64,000 nt of DNA from Alistipes excrementigallinarum (GCA_019112825.1 DXIP01000001.1:1-64000), one strand, 5' to 3'; shown: positions 16,674 through 26,730, counted from the first letter of the stretch. Notes: generated by a model from the sequence alone, not told the origin. Made by a program: numbers and translations.

Positions 16674-18566
16674 ATGGAATATACGATTCTCATCCTGCTG
16701 CTTCCGCTGCTGAGCTTCCTCTTCCTGGGGCTCTTCGGCATGAAGCTCAAACCCGCCGCCGCGGGGGCCGTCGGAACGGCCGTGGTGGCCGTCGTGGCGC
16801 TGGTGAGCTACTGGACGGCCGCCGTCTACTTCGGCGCCGGCCGCGATGCCGCGGGCCTCTATCCGACCCTCATCGCGTGGAACAGCGTCTGGCTCCCCAT
16901 CAGCGAGACGCTGCACATCGACCTGGGCGTGCTGCTGGACCCCATCTCGGTGATGATGCTCGTCGTCATATCGACCGTCTCGCTCATGGTCCACATCTAC
17001 TCGTTCGGCTACATGAAGGGCGAGCGGGGCTTCCAGCGCTACTACGCCTTCCTGTCGCTCTTCACCATGAGCATGATGGGTCTGGTCGTGGCGACGAACA
17101 TCTTCCAGATGTACATCTTCTGGGAGCTGGTGGGCGTCAGCTCCTACCTGCTCATCGGCTTCTACTATACGAAGCCCGAGGCGATTGCCGCCTCGAAGAA
17201 GGCCTTCATCGTGACGCGCTTCGCCGACCTGGGCTTCCTCATCGGCATCCTCGTCTACGGCTACTACGCCGGCACCTTCTCCTTCACGCCCGACGCGCGG
17301 CTGCTCGCCTCGGCCGGCGTGATGATACCTCTGGCACTGGGGCTGATGTTCGTCGGCGGCGCCGGCAAGAGCGCCATGTTCCCGCTCCACATCTGGCTGC
17401 CCGACGCCATGGAGGGCCCGACGCCCGTCTCGGCGCTCATCCACGCCGCGACGATGGTCGTTGCGGGCGTCTACCTGGTGGCGCGCATGTTCCCCCTCTT
17501 TGTGGGCTACGCCCCCGAAGTGCTCCACTGGACGGCCTACGTCGGCGCCTTCACGGCCCTCTACGCCGCCGCGGTGGCCTGCGTGCAGAGCGACATCAAG
17601 CGCGTGCTGGCCTTCAGTACCATCTCCCAGATTGGCTTCATGATTGTGGCGCTGGGTGTCTGCACCTCGGCCGACCCCCACGCCGGAGGTCTGGGCTACA
17701 TGGCCTCGATGTTCCACCTCTTCACCCACGCCATGTTCAAGGCGCTGCTCTTCCTCGGCGCCGGCTGCATCATCCACGCCGTCCACTCCAACGAGATGTC
17801 GGCCATGGGCGGCCTGCGGCGCTACATGCCCCTGACGCACGTGACCTTCCTGGTGGCCTGCCTGGCCATCGCCGGCATCTGGCCTCTGAGCGGCTTCTTC
17901 TCGAAGGATGAAATCCTCTCGGCCTGCTTCGCCTTCAGCCCCGTGATGGGCTGGGTGATGACCCTCATCGCCGGCATGACGGCCTTCTACATGTTCCGCC
18001 TCTACTACGGCATCTTCTGGGGCCGCGAGAACCGCGAGCTCCACGCCGCCCACACGCCCCACGAGGCCCCCTGGACGATGACCCTGCCGCTGGTGGTGCT
18101 CGGCGCCGTGACGCTCGTTGCGGGCTGGCTCCCCTTCGGACACTTCGTCTCCTCCAACGGCACGTCGTACGACATCCACATCGAGGGGAGCGTCGCCGCG
18201 CTGAGCCTCTGCGTGGCCCTCGCGGGCATCGCGCTGGCCACCTGGATGTACGCCCGCGAGAAGCAGCCCGTGGCCGACCGCCTGGCCGACCGCTTTGCGG
18301 GGCTCCACCGCGCGGCCTACCACCGCTTCTACATCGACGAGGTCTACCAGTTCATCACCCACCGCATCATCTTCGGCTGCATCTCGACCCCCATCGCCTG
18401 GTTCGACCGCCACGTGGTCGACGGCTTCCTCAACCTGCTGGCCACGGCGACGCAGAGCGCCTCGTGGGCCATCCGCGAGATGCAGAGCGGCAGCGTGCAG
18501 CGCTACTGCATCTGGTTCCTCGGCGGCGCGATGGGCTTCACGCTGCTCCTGTTGTTAATCTGCTAA
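16674..18566 (+). CDS. nuoL: NADH-quinone oxidoreductase subunit L (antiporter-like)
   Basis: The product is 630 residues, a Mrp-antiporter-like proton channel with helix VSSYLLIGFYY, the conserved ATMVVAGVYLVAR segment and SGFFSKDEIL in the broken helix. The C-terminal lateral helix region that clamps the membrane arm is present. Full length. Confidence 0.95.
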   Translation: MEYTILILLLPLLSFLFLGLFGMKLKPAAAGAVGTAVVAVVALVSYWTAAVYFGAGRDAAGLYPTLIAWNSVWLPISETLHIDLGVLLDPISVMMLVVISTVSLMVHIYSFGYMKGERGFQRYYAFLSLFTMSMMGLVVATNIFQMYIFWELVGVSSYLLIGFYYTKPEAIAASKKAFIVTRFADLGFLIGILVYGYYAGTFSFTPDARLLASAGVMIPLALGLMFVGGAGKSAMFPLHIWLPDAMEGPTPVSALIHAATMVVAGVYLVARMFPLFVGYAPEVLHWTAYVGAFTALYAAAVACVQSDIKRVLAFSTISQIGFMIVALGVCTSADPHAGGLGYMASMFHLFTHAMFKALLFLGAGCIIHAVHSNEMSAMGGLRRYMPLTHVTFLVACLAIAGIWPLSGFFSKDEILSACFAFSPVMGWVMTLIAGMTAFYMFRLYYGIFWGRENRELHAAHTPHEAPWTMTLPLVVLGAVTLVAGWLPFGHFVSSNGTSYDIHIEGSVAALSLCVALAGIALATWMYAREKQPVADRLADRFAGLHRAAYHRFYIDEVYQFITHRIIFGCISTPIAWFDRHVVDGFLNLLATATQSASWAIREMQSGSVQRYCIWFLGGAMGFTLLLLLIC

Positions 18567-18579
18567 AACGAGTCGCACT

Positions 18580-20064
18580 ATGAATATGTTATCCCTGTTC
18601 CCCGCCATCCCGCTGCTCATGATGCTGGGCCTCTGGCTCTCGAAGAGCACGCGGCAGATTCATGCCGTCATGGTGACGGGCGCCTCGCTGCTCCTGGCGC
18701 TGGCCGTGCTGCTGGTCTTCCGCTACCTCGGACTGAGGGAGGCGGGCGAGAGCGCCGCCATGCTCTTCACGGAGAGCCACGTCTGGTATGCGCCGCTCAA
18801 CATCCACTATGCGGTGGGCGTCGACGGCATCTCGGTGGCCATGCTGCTGCTCTCGGCCATCATCGTCTTCACGGGCACCTTCGCCTCGTGGCAGATGAAG
18901 GACCAGGTCAAGGAGTACTTCCTCTGGTACTGCCTGCTGAGCGTCGGCGTCTTCGGATTCTTCATCTCGGTCGACCTCTTCACGATGTTCCTCTTCTACG
19001 AGGTGGCGCTCATCCCCATGTACCTGCTCATCGGCGTCTGGGGCAGCGGCCGCAAGGAGTACTCGGCCATGAAGCTCACGCTGATGCTCATGGGCGGCTC
19101 GGCGCTGCTGCTCATCGGCATCCTGGGCATCTACTTCGGCTCGGGCGCCACGACGATGAACATCGAGGAGATTGCCGCGCTGCACAACATCCCCCTCTCG
19201 CTGCAGCGCATCTGGTTCCCGCTCGTCTTCGTGGGCTTCGGTGTGCTGGGGGCCCTCTTCCCCTTCCACACGTGGAGCCCCGACGGCCACGCCTCGGCCC
19301 CGACGGCCGTCTCGATGCTTCACGCCGGCGTGCTGATGAAGCTGGGCGGCTACGGCTGCTTCCGCGTGGCGATGTACCTGCTGCCCGACGCGGCGCAGGA
19401 GCTGAGCTGGATATTCATCATCCTGACCACCATCTCGGTGGTCTACGGCGCCTTCTCGGCCTGCGTACAGACCGACCTGAAGTACATCAACGCCTACTCG
19501 TCCGTCTCGCACTGCGGACTGGTGCTCTTCGCCATCCTGATGATGAACACCACGGCCTCGACCGGCGCCATCCTCCAGATGCTGAGCCACGGTCTGATGA
19601 CGGCCCTCTTCTTCGCCCTCATCGGCATGATTTACGGCCGCACCCATACGCGTGACGTCCGCCAGCTGCGCGGTCTGATGCGCGTGATGCCCTTCCTGGC
19701 CGTGGGCTACGTCATCGCCGGTCTGGCCAACCTCGGACTGCCGGGTCTGAGCGGCTTCGTGGCCGAGATGACCATCTTCAACGGCGCCTTCATGCACGAC
19801 GACACCTTCCACCGCGTGGTGACCGTCATCGCCTGCACCTCGATTGTCATCACGGCGGTCTACATCCTGCGCGTCATCGGCCGCATCCTCTACGGCACGT
19901 GCGAGAACCCCGAACATCTGAAGCTCTCCGACGCCACGTGGGACGAGCGTGTGGCGGTCATCTGCCTCATCGTCGCCGTGGCCGGTCTGGGACTGGCGCC
20001 GATGTGGGTCAGCGACATGCTCCGCTCGAGCGTCTCGGAAATCGTAGCGCACCTAATCAACTAA
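18580..20064 (+). CDS. nuoM: NADH-quinone oxidoreductase subunit M (antiporter-like)
   Basis: The product is 494 residues and a homologue of NuoL/N with the conserved key glutamate in FYEVALIPMYLLIG, the lysine in FHTWSPDGHASAPTAVS and the channel segment HAGVLMKLGGYG. One of three proton-pumping subunits. Confidence 0.95.
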   Translation: MNMLSLFPAIPLLMMLGLWLSKSTRQIHAVMVTGASLLLALAVLLVFRYLGLREAGESAAMLFTESHVWYAPLNIHYAVGVDGISVAMLLLSAIIVFTGTFASWQMKDQVKEYFLWYCLLSVGVFGFFISVDLFTMFLFYEVALIPMYLLIGVWGSGRKEYSAMKLTLMLMGGSALLLIGILGIYFGSGATTMNIEEIAALHNIPLSLQRIWFPLVFVGFGVLGALFPFHTWSPDGHASAPTAVSMLHAGVLMKLGGYGCFRVAMYLLPDAAQELSWIFIILTTISVVYGAFSACVQTDLKYINAYSSVSHCGLVLFAILMMNTTASTGAILQMLSHGLMTALFFALIGMIYGRTHTRDVRQLRGLMRVMPFLAVGYVIAGLANLGLPGLSGFVAEMTIFNGAFMHDDTFHRVVTVIACTSIVITAVYILRVIGRILYGTCENPEHLKLSDATWDERVAVICLIVAVAGLGLAPMWVSDMLRSSVSEIVAHLIN

Positions 20065-20071
20065 GTCGTTT

Positions 20072-21499
20072 ATGGAATACAGCAACATATTCACCTACAT
20101 GCAGGCCGAGCTCTCGCTCATCGCGGTCATCGTCCTGCTCTTCTTGTACGACCTGATTGCCGGTGAGCGCGGCCGCCGCCACTTCGCTGCGGTAGCCTGC
20201 TCGCTGCTCACCCTCTCCATCCTGCTCAACATCGTTCCCCGCGGGGAGTCGTGCGACCTCTTCGGCGGGATGTTCCGCTACGTGCCCATGCACACGGTCA
20301 TCAAGAGCGTCCTTGCAATCGGCGCTCTGGTGGTCTGCATGCAGGCCACCACGTGGCTGCGGCGCGAGGATACGGCCCACAAGCAGGGCGAGTTCTACGT
20401 GCTGACGCTCTCGACGCTGCTGGGCATGTACTTCATGATTGGCGCGGCCAACTTCCTGCTCTTCTTCATCGGGCTCGAGCTGGCCTCGGTGCCGATGGCC
20501 TGCCTGGTCGCCTTCGACAAGTACAAGCACTACTCGGCCGAGGCGGGTGCCAAATACATCCTCTGCGCCCTCTTCTCGAGCGGTCTGATGCTCTACGGCA
20601 TCTCGTTCCTCTACGGCACCACCGGCACGCTCTACTTCGACGACATGGTGCCCCTCATCACCGGCTCGCCGCTTCAGATTATGGCGCTGGTCTTCTTCTT
20701 CGCCGGTCTGGGCTTCAAGCTCTCGCTCGTGCCCTTCCACCTCTGGACGGCCGACACCTACCAGGGAGCCCCCACGGCAGTGACCTCCTACCTCTCGGTG
20801 GTCTCGAAGGGTGCCGCGGCCTTCGTGCTGATGGCCATTCTCGTGAAGGTCTTCGCCCCGATGCTCCACGAGTGGCGGACGCTGCTCTTCTGGGTCATCA
20901 TCCTCAGCATCACGGTGGCCAACCTCTTCGCCATCCGGCAGCAGGACCTCAAGCGCTTCATGGCCTTCTCCTCCATCTCGCAGGCGGGCTACATCATGCT
21001 GGGCGTCATCGGAGGCACGGCCTTCGGCATGACCTCGCTGGTCTTCTACGTGCTGGTCTACCTGGCGGCCAACCTGGCCGTCTTCGGGGTCATCTCGGCC
21101 GTGGAGCAGCACAGCGGCAAGGTGCTGCGTGAGGACTACAACGGCCTCTACCGCACCAATCCGCGCCTTACGCTGGTCATGACGCTGGGACTCTTCTCGC
21201 TGGCGGGCATTCCCCCCTTCGCGGGCTTCTTCTCGAAGTTCTTCATCTTCGCCGCCGCCTTCCGCGAGGGCTTCTACGTGCTGGTCTTCATCGCGCTGCT
21301 CAACACGGTCATCTCGCTCTACTACTACCTGCTGGTGGTCAAGGCGATGTACATCGTCCCCAACGAGCGCCCCATCGCAACGTTCCGCAGCGACGGCTAT
21401 ACGCGCGCGGCGCTGGTGCTCTGCCTGGCGGGCGTGCTGCTGCTGGGTCTGGTGAGCGCCGTCTACGACGGCATCGGGCTGCACGCCTTCGGCATGTAG
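20072..21499 (+). CDS. nuoN: NADH-quinone oxidoreductase subunit N (antiporter-like)
   Basis: The product is 475 residues. Signature segments are FIGLELASVPMACLVA, PFHLWTADTYQGAPTAV and SLAGIPPFAGFFSKFFIF. It is the last gene of the operon and is followed by a tandem repeat and a strong terminator. Confidence 0.95.
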   Translation: MEYSNIFTYMQAELSLIAVIVLLFLYDLIAGERGRRHFAAVACSLLTLSILLNIVPRGESCDLFGGMFRYVPMHTVIKSVLAIGALVVCMQATTWLRREDTAHKQGEFYVLTLSTLLGMYFMIGAANFLLFFIGLELASVPMACLVAFDKYKHYSAEAGAKYILCALFSSGLMLYGISFLYGTTGTLYFDDMVPLITGSPLQIMALVFFFAGLGFKLSLVPFHLWTADTYQGAPTAVTSYLSVVSKGAAAFVLMAILVKVFAPMLHEWRTLLFWVIILSITVANLFAIRQQDLKRFMAFSSISQAGYIMLGVIGGTAFGMTSLVFYVLVYLAANLAVFGVISAVEQHSGKVLREDYNGLYRTNPRLTLVMTLGLFSLAGIPPFAGFFSKFFIFAAAFREGFYVLVFIALLNTVISLYYYLLVVKAMYIVPNERPIATFRSDGYTRAALVLCLAGVLLLGLVSAVYDGIGLHAFGM

Positions 21500-21529
21500 G
21501 CGCCCGAGCCTGTGCGTCCCGCGTCTGAG

Positions 21530-21586
21530 CCTGCGTTTTGCCCCCGCTCCTGCGTTTTGCCCCCGCTCCCGCGTTTTGCCCCCGCT
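21530..21586. repeat. Three tandem copies of a 19-bp unit
   Basis: CCTGCGTTTTGCCCCCGCT occurs at 21530-21548 and 21549-21567, and with one change at 21568-21586. It is just downstream of the nuoN stop. Confidence 0.92.
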
Positions 21587-21666
21587 CCGGCCACCCCTGC
21601 GTCGGCCTCTTCCGCCCGCATGCGCGGCCGTTCGGGCCCGGCAAACCGACAACAAACCGACAACGG

Positions 21667-21700
21667 AAAACCCCCGGCATGGTTCCATGCCGGGGGTTTT
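21667..21700. terminator. Bidirectional terminator after nuoN
   Basis: CCCCCGGCATGG and CCATGCCGGGGG form a near-perfect stem, with AAAA before and TTTT after. It can end both the nuo operon and the convergent lipoprotein gene. Confidence 0.92.
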
Positions 21701-21760
21701 CGTCTTTGTCTGCGGCCTTCCGCCCGGGGTCAACCGGAGGCGGGGTGCCGCGGCGCCGCA

Positions 21761-23659
21761 TCAATAGTCGGCGTCGGTCAGGTCGTTGGTCTCCGAGCCC
21801 GAGTATTTGGTCATCGGACCCTCCCACTCGATGAGTACGGTGCTCTGCGTACCCTCCTTGGTGGAGGAGTAGTTGCTGAAGCGGCCGTAGTCAACCATGC
21901 GGAAGGTGATTTTCCACGTCTTGTCGTCGTTCTTGACAACGGTCACCTTCACGTCGTCCGGGCAGCGGTAGGTCCAGCTGCCGAACATCTGGTAGTTCTC
22001 GAAGTACTCGGTGAGGTAGAGCTTGTCCTTTTCGGTCTTGTACTTGAAGTTCCAGTGGAGCTCCTCGTCGCCCGACGCCAGGTCGAGTTCGCCGTCGGTC
22101 GGAACGGCCGACGCGCTGAGCATCAGCTGCGGGATGGTGTAGGTGTCGGTGATGCTCGTCGTCTCCCCGCCCGCAGGACGGAAGTAGAAGAAGTAGGCGT
22201 CGAAGGTCGCGCCGCCATATGCCGGGTCACCGCCGCGCAGCCTGTAGTTCTTCTGCATGCGCATCTCGACCGAAATCAAATCCTTGTCCACATGGGTGGT
22301 CGTACCGTCGGCCGCCGTGAGGGTGAAGTGCGAACGGAAGGGGGCCACGGGGGTCATGTCGGGCTCCTGGCTCATCGGCGTGGTGACACCCGACCACTCA
22401 CCCTCGAGCTTCGGCCCGTCGGGGAAGGTCACCTCGAAGCTCAGATAGAGCTTCTTGCCGTCGCTCGTGCGGGCGACGGTGAGCGAACCGCTCATCCCCT
22501 CGCTGACCTTCGAGTTGTCGTAGGTCTTGTAGGCCTCGTAGTCGAAAATCCGGGCGCGGAATGCCGAGATGTCGAACGTGCCGCCCTGGAGCTGTTTGGC
22601 CGTGAGGGTCAGCGCTGCGGCGTAGTGGCCCTGCTGGAGCTCCTCGGGCTCTGCGGCATCGACCTGGCCGAAGAGCAGGACGTTCGAGACGCCCGTGGTG
22701 GCGAAAATCTTCGTCAGCGCCTTCTCCTCGGCATTGCCCGCCTCGGTGACGCGGATGAAGTCGGCGCTCTCGAAGCCCTCGCTGAAGCCGCCTTCATAGT
22801 CGGCGCGCAGCCGTCGGCCGCTCTGCTCGGCATCGAGCGTGAGGGTCAGTTTGCCCTGGGCGTTGATTCCAATATGGAGGGTTCCGGTCGTTTCCTGGCT
22901 GCTGGTGAAGCCGCCGCAGCTGACCTTTACCTTCGACGGGTCGGCCGTCGAGAGGTCAATCTCCGAGGCATCGATGCCGTCGCTCAGCACCACCGTCAGG
23001 CCGTCGGCCCCCTCGGTGGGCTCCGTCAGCCCGGTGCGGGCATAGAAGGTGTAGGTGGTAGTCCCCTTGGCGGGAGCCTTCCATACGATGGCGCTGCCGA
23101 TGGAGGTGGGTACCTCGTCGAGCTCGTACTCGTTCTCGAGCACGGGCAGCGTCGCCTTGTTGCAGGTGCCGTCGTAGCCGGCGCGCAGCGTGCGGCCGTC
23201 GGAGTGTTGGAGCTCAATGACGAGCTTCAGCGCGGCCGAAGCCTCCGTGTAGCCCACCTCGAGCGAGAGCGACTTGACGGCGAACATCGTGTGTTCGTTG
23301 ACCGTCAGACCGCCGTACGCGAACTCGAAGTTGTCGGCATCGGGGTAAATCTTCCCCTTGGGGTCGGCCACCGTCACACGCAGGTAGTCGCCCGCGGCCT
23401 CCATCTCCTCCATGCCGGTGATGCCCGACGTGGGCGAGAGGTAGAAGGCATAGTTGTCGTTGTCGTCCATCTCGTAGATGGCCGAACGTATCTCGACGGG
23501 GGTTGCTCCGTTGAGCTCAATCTGGTTGTTCAACGCTACGGGCGGCGGCGCGGTTGTACCCTCGTCGTTGTCGTCCGTGCAGGCCGCGAAACTTCCTGCA
23601 GCCAGTAATGCTACGCTCCATGTCAGGACGCGGAGTCCCGACCAGTAACTGCTTTTCAT
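21761..23659 (-). CDS. Surface-type lipoprotein with repeated beta domains
   Basis: The 632-residue product has a lipoprotein signal (SFAAC, Cys about 27) followed by an acidic stretch (TDDNDEG), which in Bacteroidetes favours export to the cell surface. Two related beta-rich domains of about 125 residues lie at about 43-170 and 172-300, each ending in a G-R-x-L-R-A-x-Y-x-G motif (GRTLRAGYDG, GRRLRADYEG). The remainder (about 330-632) has no recognised domain. The N-terminal domain resembles that of the upstream gene, so the two are paralogues. Function unknown; binding of a ligand or matrix is a guess. Confidence 0.7.
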   Translation of the reverse strand: MKSSYWSGLRVLTWSVALLAAGSFAACTDDNDEGTTAPPPVALNNQIELNGATPVEIRSAIYEMDDNDNYAFYLSPTSGITGMEEMEAAGDYLRVTVADPKGKIYPDADNFEFAYGGLTVNEHTMFAVKSLSLEVGYTEASAALKLVIELQHSDGRTLRAGYDGTCNKATLPVLENEYELDEVPTSIGSAIVWKAPAKGTTTYTFYARTGLTEPTEGADGLTVVLSDGIDASEIDLSTADPSKVKVSCGGFTSSQETTGTLHIGINAQGKLTLTLDAEQSGRRLRADYEGGFSEGFESADFIRVTEAGNAEEKALTKIFATTGVSNVLLFGQVDAAEPEELQQGHYAAALTLTAKQLQGGTFDISAFRARIFDYEAYKTYDNSKVSEGMSGSLTVARTSDGKKLYLSFEVTFPDGPKLEGEWSGVTTPMSQEPDMTPVAPFRSHFTLTAADGTTTHVDKDLISVEMRMQKNYRLRGGDPAYGGATFDAYFFYFRPAGGETTSITDTYTIPQLMLSASAVPTDGELDLASGDEELHWNFKYKTEKDKLYLTEYFENYQMFGSWTYRCPDDVKVTVVKNDDKTWKITFRMVDYGRFSNYSSTKEGTQSTVLIEWEGPMTKYSGSETNDLTDADY

Positions 23660-23680
23660 GCTGTATTGTTTTTGGGGGTG

Positions 23681-23718
23681 AAAAAGGGAGTGCGGGTGCG
23701 GACGACATCCGCACTCCC
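23681..23718 (-). terminator. Terminator between the two lipoprotein genes
   Basis: On the minus strand GGGAGTGCGG and CCGCACTCCC form a stem followed by TTTTT. It lies within the 83-bp gap, leaving little room for a separate promoter, so it may act as an attenuator that lowers expression of the second gene. Confidence 0.75.
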
Positions 23719-23742
23719 CGAAAGGGTTTCTCGTATGGAATG

Positions 23743-26064
23743 CTAACGGAAGCGGACGCGCTCGACGGGTCTGCGGTCAAGCGGCAGGGTCACGTAGTCG
23801 CGCAGCCCCTCGACGGGCTTCATGTGGCGGAGCGTCTGCTGCTCGGCCTTCACCGAGGCGCCGTCCGACTCATCGCCGCCGGCACTGCCGCTCGATGCGG
23901 AGTCTTCCTCATCGAAGTGCTTGCCCGAGTCGGCCACCGGCGTGTCGGAGCCGCCCAGTACGACCGGTCCGGTCCACGAGCCGGTAATCTTGTGGTGCAG
24001 CACATCCTCGCCGTTGACTTCGAAGGTGTACCAGTTGTCGCCGCCGTCGGCCTTCGTGATGGTGACGGTGCCTTCGTAGAGGCTTGCGTAACCGGTCATC
24101 GAGGGGATGTTGAGCCAGCCGTTCTGTACCATGTAGTTGGGGTCATAGTAGTAGCGGGGCTTGCCGTTGCCGATAGCGCTGGAGATGTAGAGCCAGCGGG
24201 TGCCGATATGGTCCGAGGCCTGGTAGCCGCGGTAGCAGGCTCCGGGCTGGAGCGTGTTCAGGTAGCGGTTACGCGTGATGGTGTAGGTACCCGTCGTAAT
24301 CTTGTCCTGGTCGCCCGGCTCGACGAGCAGGTCGAGGCGGATGATGTCACCCTCGTGGAGTTTGCCCGGGTCGACGTATTCGCCCGTCGGGTCATGCTCG
24401 TAGGTGCCCGTCGCCAGACCGATGTCGATATACTGGTAGCCGCACGGCGCGATGGCGGCCGGCTGGCCGATGGTGGTGATTTCATCCACGGGGATGTATC
24501 CCATGCCGGCGACATAAATCTCCGTCTGCGGGTAGCAGCGGGCCTGCTGGATGTAATCCACGTCGAGGTGCAGGTCCTCGGTCAGCGTCGACGAACCGTC
24601 GTTGTCGTTGTCGTTGGACTGGTCCGTGAGGAAGACGTCGCCCGTGAAGCTGCCCTTGATGGCATAGCCGGTCTGGGCCTCCAGGTCGAAGGTGATTTCG
24701 TACTCCGAGCCGCCGAGCTCCTTGACGTCAATCGTTCCGTCGTTGGCATAGGCGTAGTAGCCCGTTTCGGTGCTCGAGTCTCCCGTGACGCCGTAGGTGC
24801 CGAAGGGGAGAACCAGGCCCATGATTTCCAGCTCGGTAACCGGAGCCCAGGTCCCCTGTTCAATCTCCGAGAGGTTCGAGGCCGTGGTGCGGGTGTAGTG
24901 GTCCTCCACCAGCTTGCGCTCCGTTTTGGGGTTGAGGAACTTCGTGCTGGCGAGGAGCATTCTGACGGCCATGCCGCCCTCCTCGTTGTTGTCGCTCGCC
25001 TCGTCGTAGATGACCACCTCCGAAAGGCCGCTGCCGCTTTCGAACAGGTCGCCGTGGTAGATGCCCTCGGCGTAGAAGCCCTCCAGCTCGATGTCGGCCA
25101 TCAGATGGGGATTCGTGGGCATCGCCAGGCCGTAGCCCACGCGCAGGTCGCCCGTGAACGAAACCTGGTGCTCGACGCCGTTGCCGTCGATGAAGGCGGT
25201 GGTGATGGTGGTGATGGTGCCTTCACGCGTGATGACCACGTCGCTCGTGAGGGGCATCTGCTGGTAGCCTCCCGCATCGTCGGCCTGGAGCATGAAGCTG
25301 TTGGTGGAGTGATAGGTGTGGTCGCCGTAGCGGACGCTGTTCTTGAAGGTTCCCGTGGGGAAGGTCCGCCACTCGTCGCCGCTGTCGAAGTAGCAGTCCA
25401 GCACCAGTGCGTAGCCAGCGCTCCTGAGCGAGAACTGCGTGCCCTGGTAAATCGAGAAGGGGGCGTTGCCCACGGCGATGTAGTAGTCGTTGGTGCCGGC
25501 ACCGCTCTGGCCGATGTACCAGCTGAAAATCGGGGTGTCGAGCTCGACGGCGGGACCCTGCTCGCGCTCCTCGGTGATGCGGATGCAGGTGCCTTCGTAG
25601 TTGGCGTCGAGCGTCTGGCCGTTGGCCGTCTCGACCTTGGCCTCCATCTTCACCTCGGTAAGCGAGGGCAGACGCAGCTGCAAGGAGCTCGAGACGATGT
25701 TGCCGGCCGTCGATGCCGATACGGTTATGTCTTTGTAGACCAGCTCATTGCCTGCGGCCGTGAGGTCGATGTCTCCCGACGGGAGCGAGGTGATGATGCG
25801 CAGGTAGTCGTCGGCCTGCCACATGGCTTCGAGCGTGGTGATGCCCTCCGAGGGCGAGAAGTAGAAGGTATAGGTGGTCTCCACCTCGTCGTAGACGTAG
25901 AGTGCCGAGCCGAAGGGCTGCACCTTGTTGTTGTAGGCAAAGGAGTTTTCGGGGACGACTACAGGTCCTCCATCCCCGTTTTCGTCGTTCTTTTCGCACG
26001 ACGTGAGGAGTGTGCTGAAGGCTCCCGTGAGGAAGAGCAACAGAATCAGATAGAGTTTTTTCAT
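23743..26064 (-). CDS. Large surface-type lipoprotein, paralogue of the next gene
   Basis: The 773-residue product begins with a lipoprotein signal (MKKLYLILLLFLTGAFSTLLTSC) and acidic residues (EKNDENGDGG). The first domain (about 39-160) matches the repeated domain of the following lipoprotein: PFGSALYVYDE, FYFSPSEGIT, ADDYLRI and the terminal GQTLDANYEG. The remainder is Tyr/Gly/Thr-rich and beta-like. The C-terminus is an acidic, Ser-rich stretch (DEEDSASSGSAGGDESDG) and a basic end. ATG 26064 was chosen as it begins the signal peptide. The family is not known to me. Confidence 0.7.
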   Translation of the reverse strand: MKKLYLILLLFLTGAFSTLLTSCEKNDENGDGGPVVVPENSFAYNNKVQPFGSALYVYDEVETTYTFYFSPSEGITTLEAMWQADDYLRIITSLPSGDIDLTAAGNELVYKDITVSASTAGNIVSSSLQLRLPSLTEVKMEAKVETANGQTLDANYEGTCIRITEEREQGPAVELDTPIFSWYIGQSGAGTNDYYIAVGNAPFSIYQGTQFSLRSAGYALVLDCYFDSGDEWRTFPTGTFKNSVRYGDHTYHSTNSFMLQADDAGGYQQMPLTSDVVITREGTITTITTAFIDGNGVEHQVSFTGDLRVGYGLAMPTNPHLMADIELEGFYAEGIYHGDLFESGSGLSEVVIYDEASDNNEEGGMAVRMLLASTKFLNPKTERKLVEDHYTRTTASNLSEIEQGTWAPVTELEIMGLVLPFGTYGVTGDSSTETGYYAYANDGTIDVKELGGSEYEITFDLEAQTGYAIKGSFTGDVFLTDQSNDNDNDGSSTLTEDLHLDVDYIQQARCYPQTEIYVAGMGYIPVDEITTIGQPAAIAPCGYQYIDIGLATGTYEHDPTGEYVDPGKLHEGDIIRLDLLVEPGDQDKITTGTYTITRNRYLNTLQPGACYRGYQASDHIGTRWLYISSAIGNGKPRYYYDPNYMVQNGWLNIPSMTGYASLYEGTVTITKADGGDNWYTFEVNGEDVLHHKITGSWTGPVVLGGSDTPVADSGKHFDEEDSASSGSAGGDESDGASVKAEQQTLRHMKPVEGLRDYVTLPLDRRPVERVRFR

Positions 26065-26372
26065 AGACTGAGAAAATTTGGACGGCCTTTCGGCCGGGGG
26101 TTTGTCTGTTTCATGCCGCCGTTCGTGGAGACCGGCTGTGGTTTCCCGACGCGCGGGAAGCCGTCTGTTTCGGTTGAATGGAGGAAGGGGCGGTGTCGTC
26201 GTTCTGTTGCGGGCGGATGGTTCGGGACAGACGGGCAGCCTGCACCGCACCTCTTCGCCGGGTTGCCGGTGCAAAGGGCCTCAAGTGCCGTTTTGTACCA
26301 ATCGAAGAATCCGAATTCCGCCGTGAAACCGTGCCTGCACCTTCGTGTCAGCCGAGGTTCTCAAACAAAAAT

Positions 26373-26404
26373 CAAAATTAGAAAACAAATGTGGAAAAAG
26401 CAAG
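26373..26404 (-). promoter_or_regulatory. Probable promoter of the lipoprotein pair
   Basis: On the minus strand CTTG (26404-26401) and TAATTTTG (26380-26373) are spaced by 20 bp. The leader to the first gene would be about 300 nt. Confidence 0.45.
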
Positions 26405-26730
26405 GAGTTTTCCCTATTTTTTTTGCGCAGGAAGGCGTGGCTGCGGCGGTGAGGAGCAACTGCGGAGCGCAGGGAATGCGATGCCCTGCCGGAGGCTTCG
26501 TATCCGTCCTGAATGAGGTGTTATGAAGATGCGCTCTTATCGAATTTGTGTATTTATATTATTGAACAACAACGTATTGTGTTTGTATGCCTGCCTTTGC
26601 TCGTTCCGGAGCAGAAAACAGTTTTTTTGCGCATCTCTTGCGCACGGGCGTTTCAACCCTTTTCGGGGCCCTTTGCCGGCCATTTCGTGTCATAAAATGA
26701 CCTGAAAACGGCACCTTGCTTAGGGATTGT

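Noticed and set aside
21530..21586. CRISPR-like array
   Set aside because: Head-to-tail 19-bp copies without spacers; no cas genes in the window.
26513..26705. Two 60-residue plus-strand frames
   Set aside because: Overlapping, no ribosome-binding or promoter support, no recognisable motif.
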